Positions 48,685-56,896 of a stretch of 64,000 nt of DNA are shown here, piece by piece. The translations under genes were made by a program, and so were the position numbers. This stretch comes from Microbacterium sp. CH12i. Lineage in GTDB: Bacteria; Actinomycetota; Actinomycetes; Actinomycetales; Microbacteriaceae. The notes under the pieces were generated by a model. It was not told the origin of the DNA. It ran no database searches and saw only the letters and a list, made by a program, of their open reading frames with translations. Where the stretch lies: contig NZ_JHET01000008.1 in NCBI RefSeq assembly GCF_000685355.1, forward strand, positions 124,001-188,000. Direction: 5' to 3'. Within the stretch, counting starts at the first letter, position 1, and each line of letters opens with the position of its first letter.

Positions 48685-48901
48685 CGTCGACCTCGCTGAC
48701 GTCGACGACGAGGCCGAGCTCTCGGAGAACGCGCATGAGCCGGAAGAGCGTGACGGTTGTGGACCCGTTCTCCAGCCGCACGACCCACTCGCGAGTGACG
48801 CCGGCGCGGCGCGCGAGCTCAGCTTGAGACAGACTCAGACCTTCGCGGCGCTCAGCAACGAGTGCCCCGAAGTCGGATGCAGCGCGTACTTCCATCTCCA
48901 C
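48674..48901 (-). CDS. hipB: HipB-family antitoxin (XRE HTH)
   Basis: This 75-residue DNA-binding protein has a classic XRE helix-turn-helix, LSLSQAELARRAGVTREWVV, then RLENGSTTVTLFRLMRVLREL. It is the size and position expected for the antitoxin of the HipA that overlaps it. Three repeated dyads directly upstream are its probable operators, so the operon should be self-repressed. The C-terminal LVVDVSEVDDVE may contact HipA. Confidence 0.9.
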   Translation of the reverse strand: MEMEVRAASDFGALVAERREGLSLSQAELARRAGVTREWVVRLENGSTTVTLFRLMRVLRELGLVVDVSEVDDVE

Positions 48902-48908
48902 CTCACAA

Positions 48909-48977
48909 GTGACTTGTAACGCACAATTCTACATGTGACTTATAACGCACACAAGGCGAAGTGACTCATAACGCACA
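48909..48977. promoter_or_regulatory. Three-copy operator array between hipB and the divergent HTH gene
   Basis: GTGACTTGTAACGCACA (48909), GTGACTTATAACGCACA (48935) and GTGACTCATAACGCACA (48961) start exactly 26 bases apart. Each is also an imperfect dyad of form GTG-N2-TTATAA-N2-CAC. The array begins 8 bases before the hipB ATG and ends 66 bases before the divergent gene. Confidence 0.8.
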
Positions 48978-49042
48978 ATCTTGCGTGGCGCTCAGGGACA
49001 ACGCTCGAAGTTCTTCACACAGAAGGTTTAAGCCTGAACTTT

Positions 49043-49705
49043 TTGACAACGAATGAGGCAGCACAGCTACTCGGTGTTACGCCGCGTCGCGTGGTGCAGT
49101 TGCTGAACCAACGCCTCCTCGATGGGCGCCAAGTCCAGCGCGATTGGCTGGTCTCAGCCGCCTCCGTTCGACAGCGCGAAGCTCTGACTACCGCACGCGG
49201 TCGGCCGATGACGCCACAAACGTCACGCGCACTGATCGAAGCACTCGACAACGGAACCAGCCTCCCCGCACGTCGAGGCAATCTCTTGCACAGCCGCAAC
49301 GCCGAGCTACTTTCCAGCGCTATCGCTCACGCCGTCTGCGTGGAGACATTCATGACGCGCGATCCTCAACTCGCACTCGAGCGCCTGCATCTCACCGCGG
49401 AGTCCGCGCTTCAGCGCCTCACCACCGAGACTGGCGAGAGCCTTGCAGGGCAGTCGCCGGAGATTCACGGCTATCCGCGAGATACGTCCATGGAGGATCT
49501 CATTGATGACGCGATGCTGGTCCGCAGCGATGAAGGTACGGTGCACGTTTATCAGTTCCGCGATGGCCTGTTCCCTTGGGAGGAGACCCCGGCGGCATTG
49601 ATCGCCGCTGATGCAGCACGCAGTGACAGTTCGCGCGTGCACGCTGCAGGCATCGATGCGCTCGAAAAGAAGAGGACCAAATGGCTGGCCAGTCACACAC
49701 AATAG
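49043..49705 (+). CDS. HTH protein, possible antitoxin partner of a nucleotidyltransferase
   Basis: This 220-residue protein opens with an excisionase/MerR-like HTH, TTNEAAQLLGVTPRRVVQLL followed by NQRLLDGRQVQRDWLVS. A helical middle contains RPMTPQTSRALIEALDNGTS and LERLHLTAESALQRL, and the C-terminal part ends EKKRTKWLASHTQ. The start is a TTG at 49043 with an AGAAGG rather far upstream, so it is uncertain. It is divergent from hipBA and overlaps the next gene by 25 bases, the layout of toxin-antitoxin pairs. I recognise only the HTH. Confidence 0.65.
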   Translation: MTTNEAAQLLGVTPRRVVQLLNQRLLDGRQVQRDWLVSAASVRQREALTTARGRPMTPQTSRALIEALDNGTSLPARRGNLLHSRNAELLSSAIAHAVCVETFMTRDPQLALERLHLTAESALQRLTTETGESLAGQSPEIHGYPRDTSMEDLIDDAMLVRSDEGTVHVYQFRDGLFPWEETPAALIAADAARSDSSRVHAAGIDALEKKRTKWLASHTQ

Positions 49706-49965
49706 AGCTGGCTGCGGATGAACCGCCATGGCCGCTTGCATTCGAGCTCGCCTCCGGCCTGCCGAAGGGCAGTTGGGTTCTCGTTGGCGGCCTCATGGTT
49801 CATGTCCACGCGCTGCGTGCCGGAGTGAAAGCTTCACGTCCGACAACTGATGTCGACCTGCTGCTGAACATCGAGACGGCGTCGGCCGCCGAGATCGGTG
49901 ACGTCCCCGGGAGTGGTGTGGTTTCCCGGGTTCCTGGCGTCGCGTCGTTGAGCCACCCCCTTTGA
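49681..49965 (+). pseudogene. Truncated nucleotidyltransferase-fold protein (AbiEii-like)
   Basis: The first 65 residues carry a nucleotidyltransferase pattern: SWVLVGGLMVHVHALRAGV (VGG motif) and RPTTDVDLLLNIET with the DxD-like metal-binding aspartates. Relatives have about 200-280 residues. After ASAAEI (about 49895) the reading turns into unrelated sequence and stops at 49965, so at least two thirds of the gene are missing. The 25-base overlap with the HTH gene suggests a former toxin-antitoxin operon of AbiE-like type. Confidence 0.55.
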
Positions 49966-50212
49966 GCGCTCGGGAGAGCGCACCACTCATCGCAACGGCT
50001 CTCGATCCCGGACGTTGTCGACCACGGCCGGGGACCTGGACTTGCGAGATGCGCCTCGTACGCTCATCGGGCTGAGTGTTCCCTTGGCCTGGTGGCCGGC
50101 TGCGCCGACTCGCGAGACCTTGTTCGAAACCCGCTCCAGCGCGCACGCGCTGATATTGTGACGGCGGTGGACACTGCGTCCCTGGGGCCGGCTGAGCTGG
50201 AGATAACTCGAC
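49900..50212. other. No intact gene; possible insertion-sequence end at its left
   Basis: This stretch holds no convincing gene. Its left part (GTGGTGTGGTTTCCCGGGTT on plus; reading WLNDATPGTRETTPLPG on minus) looks like sequence I associate with ends of actinobacterial insertion sequences, and it begins exactly where the nucleotidyltransferase breaks off. That link is from memory and uncertain. The right part, 49990-50212, contains the promoter of the next gene. Confidence 0.3.
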
Positions 50213-51530
50213 ATGAAGCGAACGTCACGATGGCGTCTGGCGCGCGTCGCGATGCTGGCCGCGGTGGCAGTGCTCGTCGGGACGATCGCGACCTCGTTCG
50301 CACCTCCGCCCCCCGCATCGGCAGCTACTGACGGTCAGATGATCTACCCGGCATCGGGCACGATCCAGTCCAAGGTGGGCGACGGGTGCCGCTCCGACTA
50401 CCGCAATCACGACGGCATCGACATCTCCGGCCAAGGGGGCACGCCGATCCTTGCTGCGTACGACGGGGTCGTCACGACGCGCACCTGGAGCAACGGTTAC
50501 GGCAACTACGTCGACATCGAGCACGCGGCCGGATATGCCACCCGGTACGCCCACATGGTCGCGCCGGGAACCGTCGCCCCTGGCACGCGAGTGGTGCGCG
50601 GCCAACAGATCGGCGTCGTCGGGAGCACCGGCAACTCGACGGGCGCGCATCTGCACTTCGAGGTGTGGCGGAACGGATCCATCTACACCGCGATCAACCA
50701 GGGCTTCGTCTGCCTATCCACCATCGCGCGGGGCGCGACGATCCCGCTGGGCTTCCCCGGGCTCAGCACCGCTACGCCCGCACCCGTGCTTTCGGGCGAC
50801 TACAACGGCGATGGAAAGGCCGATCTCCTCGGGGTCGCCGCAGACAGCGACCTTCATTTCCTCGCGGGCAACGGCAGCGGCGGGTTCCTCAAGGGATCGA
50901 TCGTCACGAGTGCGTGGGGAATCCACCGGCACCTGACCCACGCGGATCTCAACGGCGACGGCCGCTCCGACATGCTCGTCGCCCGCAGCGACGGAGTGCT
51001 CGAGTACTACGCGGGGAACACCAGCGGCGGGTTCGGTGGCTACAGCACGCCCGGATCCGGGTGGTACGGGATGCTGCATGTGACGTCGGGCGCTGACTAC
51101 ACGGGCGACGGCAACCAGGATGTGCTCGGCGCCTCAGCGGCGGCGTGCTCACGCTCTATGCCGGCAACGGCACCGGAGCGCTCCCCGGACCGTACACGGT
51201 GGTCGGGAACGGGTGGAACAGCATCCGGTTCATGACCGGGGGCGACTTCAACGGCGATCGCTCGGTGACATCATGGCCGTGGGGTACGACGGCACCCTCT
51301 ACTTCTATCCCGGACTCGGCAGCCGCTTCGGCGCCGGAGTCGCAGTCAGCAGTGGCTGGGGTGTGATCACTGCGTTCACCGGGGGCGTCGACTACAACGG
51401 CGACAAGAATCCGGACCTGATCGCGCGCATCTCGGACGAGCTCTACCTATATCCGGGGGACGGGACGGGCCAGTTCAAGAGCCGTGTCCTCATCGGCTCC
51501 GGGTGGGCCGGGTATCTCCAGATCGAGTGA
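50213..51530 (+). CDS. Secreted M23 peptidase with five FG-GAP/VCBS repeats, two frameshifts
   Basis: A signal peptide (LARVAMLAAVAVLVGTIATS, cleavage near ASAA) is followed by a LytM domain: NHDGIDISGQGGTPILAAYD, YATRYAHM and HLHFEVW hold the zinc ligands. Then come five repeats with calcium-binding DxNxDG-like loops: GDYNGDGKADLL, ADLNGDGRSDML, ADYTGDGNQDVL, GDFNGDRS-GDIM and VDYNGDKNPDLI. Breaks near 51135 and 51264 each need one base. The corrected length is 439 residues. It probably cuts peptidoglycan outside the cell, with the repeats forming a partial propeller that binds wall or polysaccharide. Confidence 0.85.
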
Positions 51531-51544
51531 CGAAGAGAGCACTG

Positions 51545-51844
51545 ATGAGCCCTGACCCCAACCCCACCCGCCGCATCGAGATCACGCTGCACAAGCCCTG
51601 GTTCGCGCTGTACATCGCTCCGAAGCCGACGCTCGTCATCGACGGACGCGGACAGCCGGTGCAGTGGGGACTCGGCACCTGGCAGGTTCCGACTGACCGC
51701 ACGGTGACAGTCGGCGTGTTCCTCTTCAACAGGCTGTGGCGCTTCGGACAGGCAGAGTTCGCATTCGACCCGCACCATGCTCCGTCACTCACCTACCGCG
51801 CGCCGGCGCTACCGTTTCTCCGCGGCCGAATAAACCCGATGTGA
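51545..51844 (+). CDS. Hypothetical protein, 99 residues
   Basis: The protein starts MSPDPNPTRRIEITLHKPWF and alternates short beta-like segments (ALYIAPKPTLVIDGRGQPVQ, TVTVGVFLFNRLWRFGQAEF). It has no membrane helix or signal peptide and is rich in Trp, Phe and Pro. It follows the M23/FG-GAP gene by 14 bases on the same strand and could be co-transcribed with it. I recognise no family; the pattern suggests a small beta-sandwich. Confidence 0.6.
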   Translation: MSPDPNPTRRIEITLHKPWFALYIAPKPTLVIDGRGQPVQWGLGTWQVPTDRTVTVGVFLFNRLWRFGQAEFAFDPHHAPSLTYRAPALPFLRGRINPM

Positions 51845-51901
51845 ACCCGACGCAAGCCCGATGAGGATGCCGTCCAGCCGCCGCAACGTCAGAATAGAAC
51901 T

Positions 51902-53302
51902 ATGTCTCGCGAACACCCCTGGCACCTGCTGAACTCTGTGCGCCGCGTGATCCGGACCGACCCGTCTGAGGTCGCGCTCACCGAGTCATACCCAGTCCTG
52001 GGCGAGACCATCGTGGTGAAGATCCTCGATCTCGCCCTGCGCATCGGCGAGTCGATGTTCACGGTCGGCGCCTCCGCGCATGACGTGACGTTTGCCATTG
52101 TCCGCGTCGCCCAGGTCTATGGACTCACCGGCGTGCACGTCGACGTCACCTACAACTCAGTCAACGTCTCGTACCACCGTGGTGAGGAAGACTGGCCGAC
52201 GACTCTCATGCGAGTAGTCAAGGCCGCATCCCCCGATCACGCCAAACTGCAGCGTCTGCAAGCCCTCCTGGTCGAGATCAGCGAGGGCATGGACCTCGGC
52301 GAAGCCCGACTCGCGTTCCGCGTCATCCGCCGCACTCCCTTCCTGTATCGCCCCATCGTCGTGATCTTCGCTCGCGCCCTGCTCGCCCCCGGCGTCGCGA
52401 TTCTCTTCGATGCCTCGCCGCTGATCGTCTTGCTGTCTTTCATCGCTGCACTCGGGGCGGCCTTCACACAGGCTGGTCTCGCGCGCCTGCAGGTGCCGTC
52501 GTTCTTCAGCCAGATCGCCGGAGCGTTCGTCATCACCGCATTCGCGACGGCCGTTTCCGCACTGAGCGCAGCGGGTATCGAACCGTTTACAGACGTGCAA
52601 CCTTCCATCATCGTTGCCTCGGGCATCGTGCTGATGCTCTCCGGGCTTACTGTCGTCGGTGCCGCACAGGATGCGATCGACGGCTTCGCGGTCACCGCTG
52701 GCGGACGCATTCTCGACCTCACTATGCAGACCGTCGGCGTCGTCCTCGGCATCCTGATCGGATTAGAGCTTGCCCGCCTGCTCGGCTTCAGCATGGCCCT
52801 GCCGAACGATGCTTTGCCGTTTGGATCACTCCCGTCTCAGATCGTCGGCGCGGTCATCATTGCGGTCGCCGTCGCGCTGTTCAACGGCGCCGGTATGCGC
52901 ATCATCATCGTCAGCGCGCTGCTGAGCATGATCGCCATCATCGGCTACAATCTCGCGATCCTGCTCGACATTCACGCGGCCGGCGCGAGCGGTGTCGGCG
53001 CTCTCTTGGCAAGCTTCATCGGTGTGCTGATCGCGCGCAATCAGCACGTGCCCTCTGTCGCCGTCACGACGGCCGCAATCGTTCCGCTGGTGCCCGGTTC
53101 AGCCGTCTTCCGCGGCCTCCTCGGGATCGTGGACTCCGACGGCACCGCCGAAGGGATGCTGGCCAGCATCAGTCCGCTTGTGCTCGCGGCATCCATCGGT
53201 GTCGGCCTGGCAGCTGGTGCCTCACTCGGCCTCTATCTCGGCACCCCGCTGCGTGCGACCCTCGCCAGCGTCGCGAAGTCCCGCGCTCGCGTTCGGCGCT
53301 GA
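51902..53302 (+). CDS. Threonine/serine exporter (ThrE family)
   Basis: This 466-residue protein has an N-terminal cytoplasmic domain (LDLALRIGESMFTVGASAHD, VHVDVTYNSVNVSYHRG) and about ten membrane helices, including FIAALGAAFTQAGLARL, IIVASGIVLMLSGLTVVGAA with DAIDGF, and the C-terminal PLVPGSAVFRGLLGI. It matches the two-part ThrE (DUF1212/DUF3815) layout. In Corynebacterium ThrE exports threonine and serine by proton exchange. It has its own upstream gap and no obvious operon partner. Confidence 0.9.
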   Translation: MSREHPWHLLNSVRRVIRTDPSEVALTESYPVLGETIVVKILDLALRIGESMFTVGASAHDVTFAIVRVAQVYGLTGVHVDVTYNSVNVSYHRGEEDWPTTLMRVVKAASPDHAKLQRLQALLVEISEGMDLGEARLAFRVIRRTPFLYRPIVVIFARALLAPGVAILFDASPLIVLLSFIAALGAAFTQAGLARLQVPSFFSQIAGAFVITAFATAVSALSAAGIEPFTDVQPSIIVASGIVLMLSGLTVVGAAQDAIDGFAVTAGGRILDLTMQTVGVVLGILIGLELARLLGFSMALPNDALPFGSLPSQIVGAVIIAVAVALFNGAGMRIIIVSALLSMIAIIGYNLAILLDIHAAGASGVGALLASFIGVLIARNQHVPSVAVTTAAIVPLVPGSAVFRGLLGIVDSDGTAEGMLASISPLVLAASIGVGLAAGASLGLYLGTPLRATLASVAKSRARVRR

Positions 53303-53323
53303 CCCGGCAAATACCGACTGGGG

Positions 53324-54031
53324 TCAGCGGCGGCTGCGCGCAACGTAGACCGTGTTGGATGACACGCCACCGGTAACCGGATTGTCGAAGTCCACGACGT
53401 GGGCAGCCGCGTCGTCGAACACCGCGTTCAGGTTGACCATGAAGTCGTCGTCGGGCGGGTCATCTGACCACAGCGCGAAGATGCCACGCGATGCGAGATG
53501 CCGATCGAGGGCGCGCAGGCCATCTGCCGTGTAGAGGTCAGCGTGCGTCGGATCCAGCTGGTGGCGTGGCGAGTGATCCACATCCAGCAGGATGGCGGAG
53601 TATCCGCCCGCGCTTTCGGCAGGCGTCGTGCGCATCAGCGCGAAGAAGTCGTCTTCGACAAGGCTCGTGCGCTCGTCGTCGACGAGTTCTGCTGACACCG
53701 GCAGGAGCTTCCGCTCGTGCCAGTTGATCACGGTTCCGAGTCGGTCGACCACGGTGAGGGCAGCCACCCGTTCGTCACGCAACGCTGTGACGGCGGTGTA
53801 TCCGAGCCCGAGACCGCCGACCAGCACGGTCAGCTCATCGCCTTCAGTCACGGCAAGCCCAAGAGTCGCGAGCGCTTCTTCTGCAACGGTGAAGAGGCTC
53901 GACATCAGGTACTCGTCGCCGAGTTTGACCTCGTAGATTTCCTGGCCAACAGCCGGCTCCGTGCGGCGGCGCAACATAAGATCGCCCATCGGTGTGGGCT
54001 GCCAATCAAGTTCTTCAAACCGAGTGATCAC
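53324..54031 (-). CDS. Spermidine-synthase-like SAM-dependent methyltransferase fold protein
   Basis: This 235-residue protein has the spermidine-synthase pattern without its N-terminal domain: LTVLVGGLGLGYTAVTAL (SAM-binding loop), LTVVDRLGTVINWH (acidic residue after strand 2), YSAILLDVDHSP and GLRALDRHLASRGIFALWSD. The polyamine-binding aspartates of true SpeE are not all evident, so the reaction is open; a methyltransferase or aminopropyltransferase is possible. It converges on thrE. Confidence 0.75.
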   Translation of the reverse strand: MITRFEELDWQPTPMGDLMLRRRTEPAVGQEIYEVKLGDEYLMSSLFTVAEEALATLGLAVTEGDELTVLVGGLGLGYTAVTALRDERVAALTVVDRLGTVINWHERKLLPVSAELVDDERTSLVEDDFFALMRTTPAESAGGYSAILLDVDHSPRHQLDPTHADLYTADGLRALDRHLASRGIFALWSDDPPDDDFMVNLNAVFDDAAAHVVDFDNPVTGGVSSNTVYVARSRR

Positions 54032-54074
54032 TGCGGCATCCCTCCGTCGCTTTCACCCTACCCGCCGGATGCTT

Positions 54075-55480
54075 TCACGCCCGCCAGACTGCAGGACGCG
54101 GCAGCACGCCCACCCGTCGTTCCAGCTCAGCGGCAAGCGCGATGATCGCCACCTCTCCACCTGGCCGGCCGACGAGCTGCACACTCACCGGATGCCCCAA
54201 CCCGTCGAGCATCACCGGCACAACGATCGCGGGAAGGCCGGCGACGTTCACAAAGCTGCTGTAGGGCGCATAGCGCACCTGCTGCGAGAAGTTCTTGGCC
54301 GCGTCATTCGGGTCGAACGAGCCGATCGGCTGCGGCGGTAGAGCCAGCGCAGGGGTGAGCACCGCATCAAATCGCGAGAACGCGGTGATCGTGTCACGCT
54401 CGAAAGTCGTCGCCTCGGCGAGCGCCTCCAGCACCTGGGTGCCGCTCAGCGCGCGACCTTCGCGCACAAGCCAGGCCGTGATCGGTTCGACGAGTTCGAG
54501 CTCGGCATCCGACAGGTTCATCCGAGCCGCGCTCGTGCGCCAGATCGTCGTGAACATTCGCGCGTAGCCGCGCGGGCGCCAATCGAATGCGTCGACGCCG
54601 TGCCCGGCATCCGTCAGCAGCGCCGTCGCGACCTCGACAGCACGCGTTGCCGCCGGGTCGAGCGTGATGTCATCGTCGTCGTCCCAGGGCGACACCGTGG
54701 TCACGCCGATACGAGCGGATGTCATCATCGCCGTCACCGCGGAAAGGAACGGTCCCCTCCCCGGCGCGCGAGTCGCATACGAGTACGCACGACCTGCGAC
54801 CTGCACGTCCAGCAGCAACGCCGCATCAGCCACCGTGCGAGCGATCGGTCCCGCGACCGGAAGCCCGCCCGGGCTGTCGAGCCCCGAAGCGAACGGGATC
54901 CTCCCCCGCGAAGGCTTCAGACCGACAACACCGACGGTCGCCGCCGGGATGCGGATCGACCCGCCGCCGTCGGATGCCGGAGCCAGCGGCAGAAGCCCCG
55001 CGGCCACGGCGGTTGCCGCTCCGCCGCTCGAGCCACCCGCACCGTTCTCAGGATCCCATGGGTCTCGCGCTGGTGGCGCAACCTGCGATTCCGTGTAGCC
55101 AGTCAGGCCGAACTCCGGGGTGTTCGTCTTACCGAGCTGATGCCGCCGGCCTCATCAAGCACCGCCGCCTGATCAGCCGTGGCATCCGGTACAAAATCGC
55201 GGTGCAGCCGCGACCCAAAGCGGGTCGGCACGCCGGCGCGTGCCACGAGGTCTTTGTCAGCGAAGGGCAGCCCCCACAGGGCGCCATTCGGCGCTCGCTC
55301 CTGTAATTTCGCGGCGCGGGCGTGCGCAGCATCCGCCGTGACCTCGACGAAAGCTCCGAGCCCCGCGTCCAGCCGGGCGATGCGATCCAGGTAGTGCGCG
55401 GCGAGCTCGGCCGGAGTGAACTCCCGCGCTCGCAGCGCTCCGAGCTGCTCGATCGCCGTGAGCTCGTGCATTTCCGCCAT
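54075..55480 (-). CDS. Amidase (amidase signature family), frameshifted
   Basis: The Ser-cisSer-Lys triad is visible: the lysine in LPFADKDLVARAGVP, the cis-serine and nucleophile in GAGGSSGGAATAVAAG and SDGGGSIRIPAA. One base restored near 55136 (ATCAGCCTCGGTAAG) gives ISLGKTNTPEFGL, a hallmark of the family, and joins both parts into 468 residues. Amidases of this type hydrolyse carboxamides; some actinobacterial ones act on nitriles' amide products or aryl amides. The substrate is not evident. ATG 55480 opens MAEMHELTAIEQL. Confidence 0.88.
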
Positions 55481-55513
55481 GTGTCGAGCCTATTCCGCCG
55501 ATCATGCAAGAGA

Positions 55514-55556
55514 CCCCTCCCGCGTCCGCTTAGATACAAGCGATATGCGGGAGGGG
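55514..55556 (-). terminator. Strong hairpin after the 64-residue protein gene
   Basis: CCCCTCCCGC pairs perfectly with GCGGGAGGGG (10 bp) around a 23-base loop that can pair further (CGCTTAGATACAAGCG). It lies just past the stop of the minus-strand gene at 55577. Confidence 0.8.
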
Positions 55557-55576
55557 CCCTGAACTATTCGGCAACG

Positions 55577-55771
55577 TCAGTCGCGAAGATCTTCCTTCAC
55601 GTCGTTGCGCGCCTTGACGGAGTCGCGCTCGGCTTCAGCCTTCTTGACGTCGGCGTCTGCCTTCATCTCGTCAGCCTTGTCCTTGACGCGCTCAACCGTG
55701 TCGTCGATAGCGCGGCCAGCCTGCTTGGCGGCCTCGCCAATGGTCTCTTTTGCGTCCTCGAAGATACCCAT
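55577..55771 (-). CDS. Small charged helical protein, 64 residues
   Basis: The sequence MGIFEDAKETIGEAAKQAGR continues AIDDTVERVKDKADEMKADA and ends in KARNDVKEDLRD. It is almost all Asp/Glu/Lys/Arg/Ala, has no membrane helix and should be one long amphipathic helix, like CsbD-type or late-embryogenesis-like stress proteins. AGGGGGCCC lies before the ATG. It has its own strong terminator, which suggests a separately and perhaps highly expressed transcript. Confidence 0.75.
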   Translation of the reverse strand: MGIFEDAKETIGEAAKQAGRAIDDTVERVKDKADEMKADADVKKAEAERDSVKARNDVKEDLRD

Positions 55772-55949
55772 AGGGCCCCCTTTACCTCGGTTGCTAATGT
55801 GACGTTACCCTACGCCTTTTCTCTGACATTCGCGTGAAGATTGTTGTCTGCGGGCCCTCAGATGCGCCTCGGTATCCCCCGATCGGTGGATGTCAGAATA
55901 AGCCGCTCCACCACTACCGGACGTCGTGCGACGAGGCCACGCTGTAACC

Positions 55950-56894
55950 ATGACCGAAAACGTGATCGAGGTTCGCGACCTGCAGAAGTCGTATGGCAGC
56001 TTCACCGCCGTCGACGGGATCAGCTTCGACATCCACCGCGGCGAGACCTTCGCTCTGCTGGGGCCGAACGGCGCCGGTAAATCCACGACCATCGAGATCT
56101 TGGAGGGCTACCGGCACCGCACCGCGGGCGATGTGCGCGTGCTGGGCATCGACCCACAGCGGGGCGGTCTCGACTGGAAGGCACGACTCGGCATCGTGCT
56201 GCAGTCCACCGGTGAGGCCGGCAACGTCACCGTCCGAGAGCTGCTCACCGAATTCGCGGGCTACTACCCGCACCCTCGTGACATCGATGAAGTGATCGCC
56301 GCCGTCGGACTTGAACAGAAGCAGAAGACGCGCGTCTCGAAGCTTTCCGGTGGCCAGCAGCGTCGCCTCGACGTCGCACTCGGCATCATCGGCCGTCCCG
56401 AACTTCTCTTCCTCGACGAACCCACGACCGGATTCGATCCCGAGGCACGGCGTCAGTTCTGGGACCTCATCAACACGCTCAAGCGTGAGGGCACCAGCAT
56501 CCTGCTCACCACTCATTATCTCGACGAGGCCGCCCAACTCGGCGACCGCGCGGCGGTCATCACGGGCGGCACGCTCGTCGCGATCGGGCGCATCGATGAG
56601 ATCGGTGGGGCGGATGCCCGCACTCCCGTAGTCCGCTGGAGAGACAGCGACGGAACCCCGCACGAAACACGCACCGCTGAGCCAGGCGCCGTGGTCGCAG
56701 CTCTGTTCCGCGACGGGGGCGAACCCCACGGGCTCGAGATCGTGCGGCCCACGCTCGAAGACATCTACCTTGACCTGATCCGTGAGAGCGCGAATCCCGT
56801 TCATAACTCCTCCGAAACCGAGCCGGACGGACAGCCGGACCCCGGAAACACGCCCCTCCCCGTCAGCGCATCCTCGATTTCGCAGGAGTTGTGA
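55950..56894 (+). CDS. ABC-2 type exporter ATPase
   Basis: This 314-residue ATPase has Walker A LLGPNGAGKSTT, Q-loop IVLQSTGEAG, signature SKLSGGQQRRLDVALG, Walker B ELLFLDEPTTGFD and H-loop TTHYLDEAAQL. The last 50 residues (SETEPDGQPDPGNTPLPVSA) are an unstructured tail. It precedes its permease by 2 bases and a histidine kinase/response regulator pair, an arrangement typical of antibiotic- or lipid-stress-responsive exporters. ATG 55950 is preferred over an upstream GTG. Confidence 0.9.
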   Translation: MTENVIEVRDLQKSYGSFTAVDGISFDIHRGETFALLGPNGAGKSTTIEILEGYRHRTAGDVRVLGIDPQRGGLDWKARLGIVLQSTGEAGNVTVRELLTEFAGYYPHPRDIDEVIAAVGLEQKQKTRVSKLSGGQQRRLDVALGIIGRPELLFLDEPTTGFDPEARRQFWDLINTLKREGTSILLTTHYLDEAAQLGDRAAVITGGTLVAIGRIDEIGGADARTPVVRWRDSDGTPHETRTAEPGAVVAALFRDGGEPHGLEIVRPTLEDIYLDLIRESANPVHNSSETEPDGQPDPGNTPLPVSASSISQEL

Positions 56895-56896
56895 AC

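Noticed and set aside
49752-49768. GGCCTGCCGAAGGGC in the nucleotidyltransferase gene resembles the tilS copy of the repeat
   Set aside because: The encoded GLPKGSWVLVGG is a normal family sequence, so the match is probably chance.
53607-53626. CTTTCGGCAGGCGTCG in the spermidine-synthase-like gene resembles the repeat
   Set aside because: About 15 of 18 matches in a plausible loop, but too diverged to claim as a copy.
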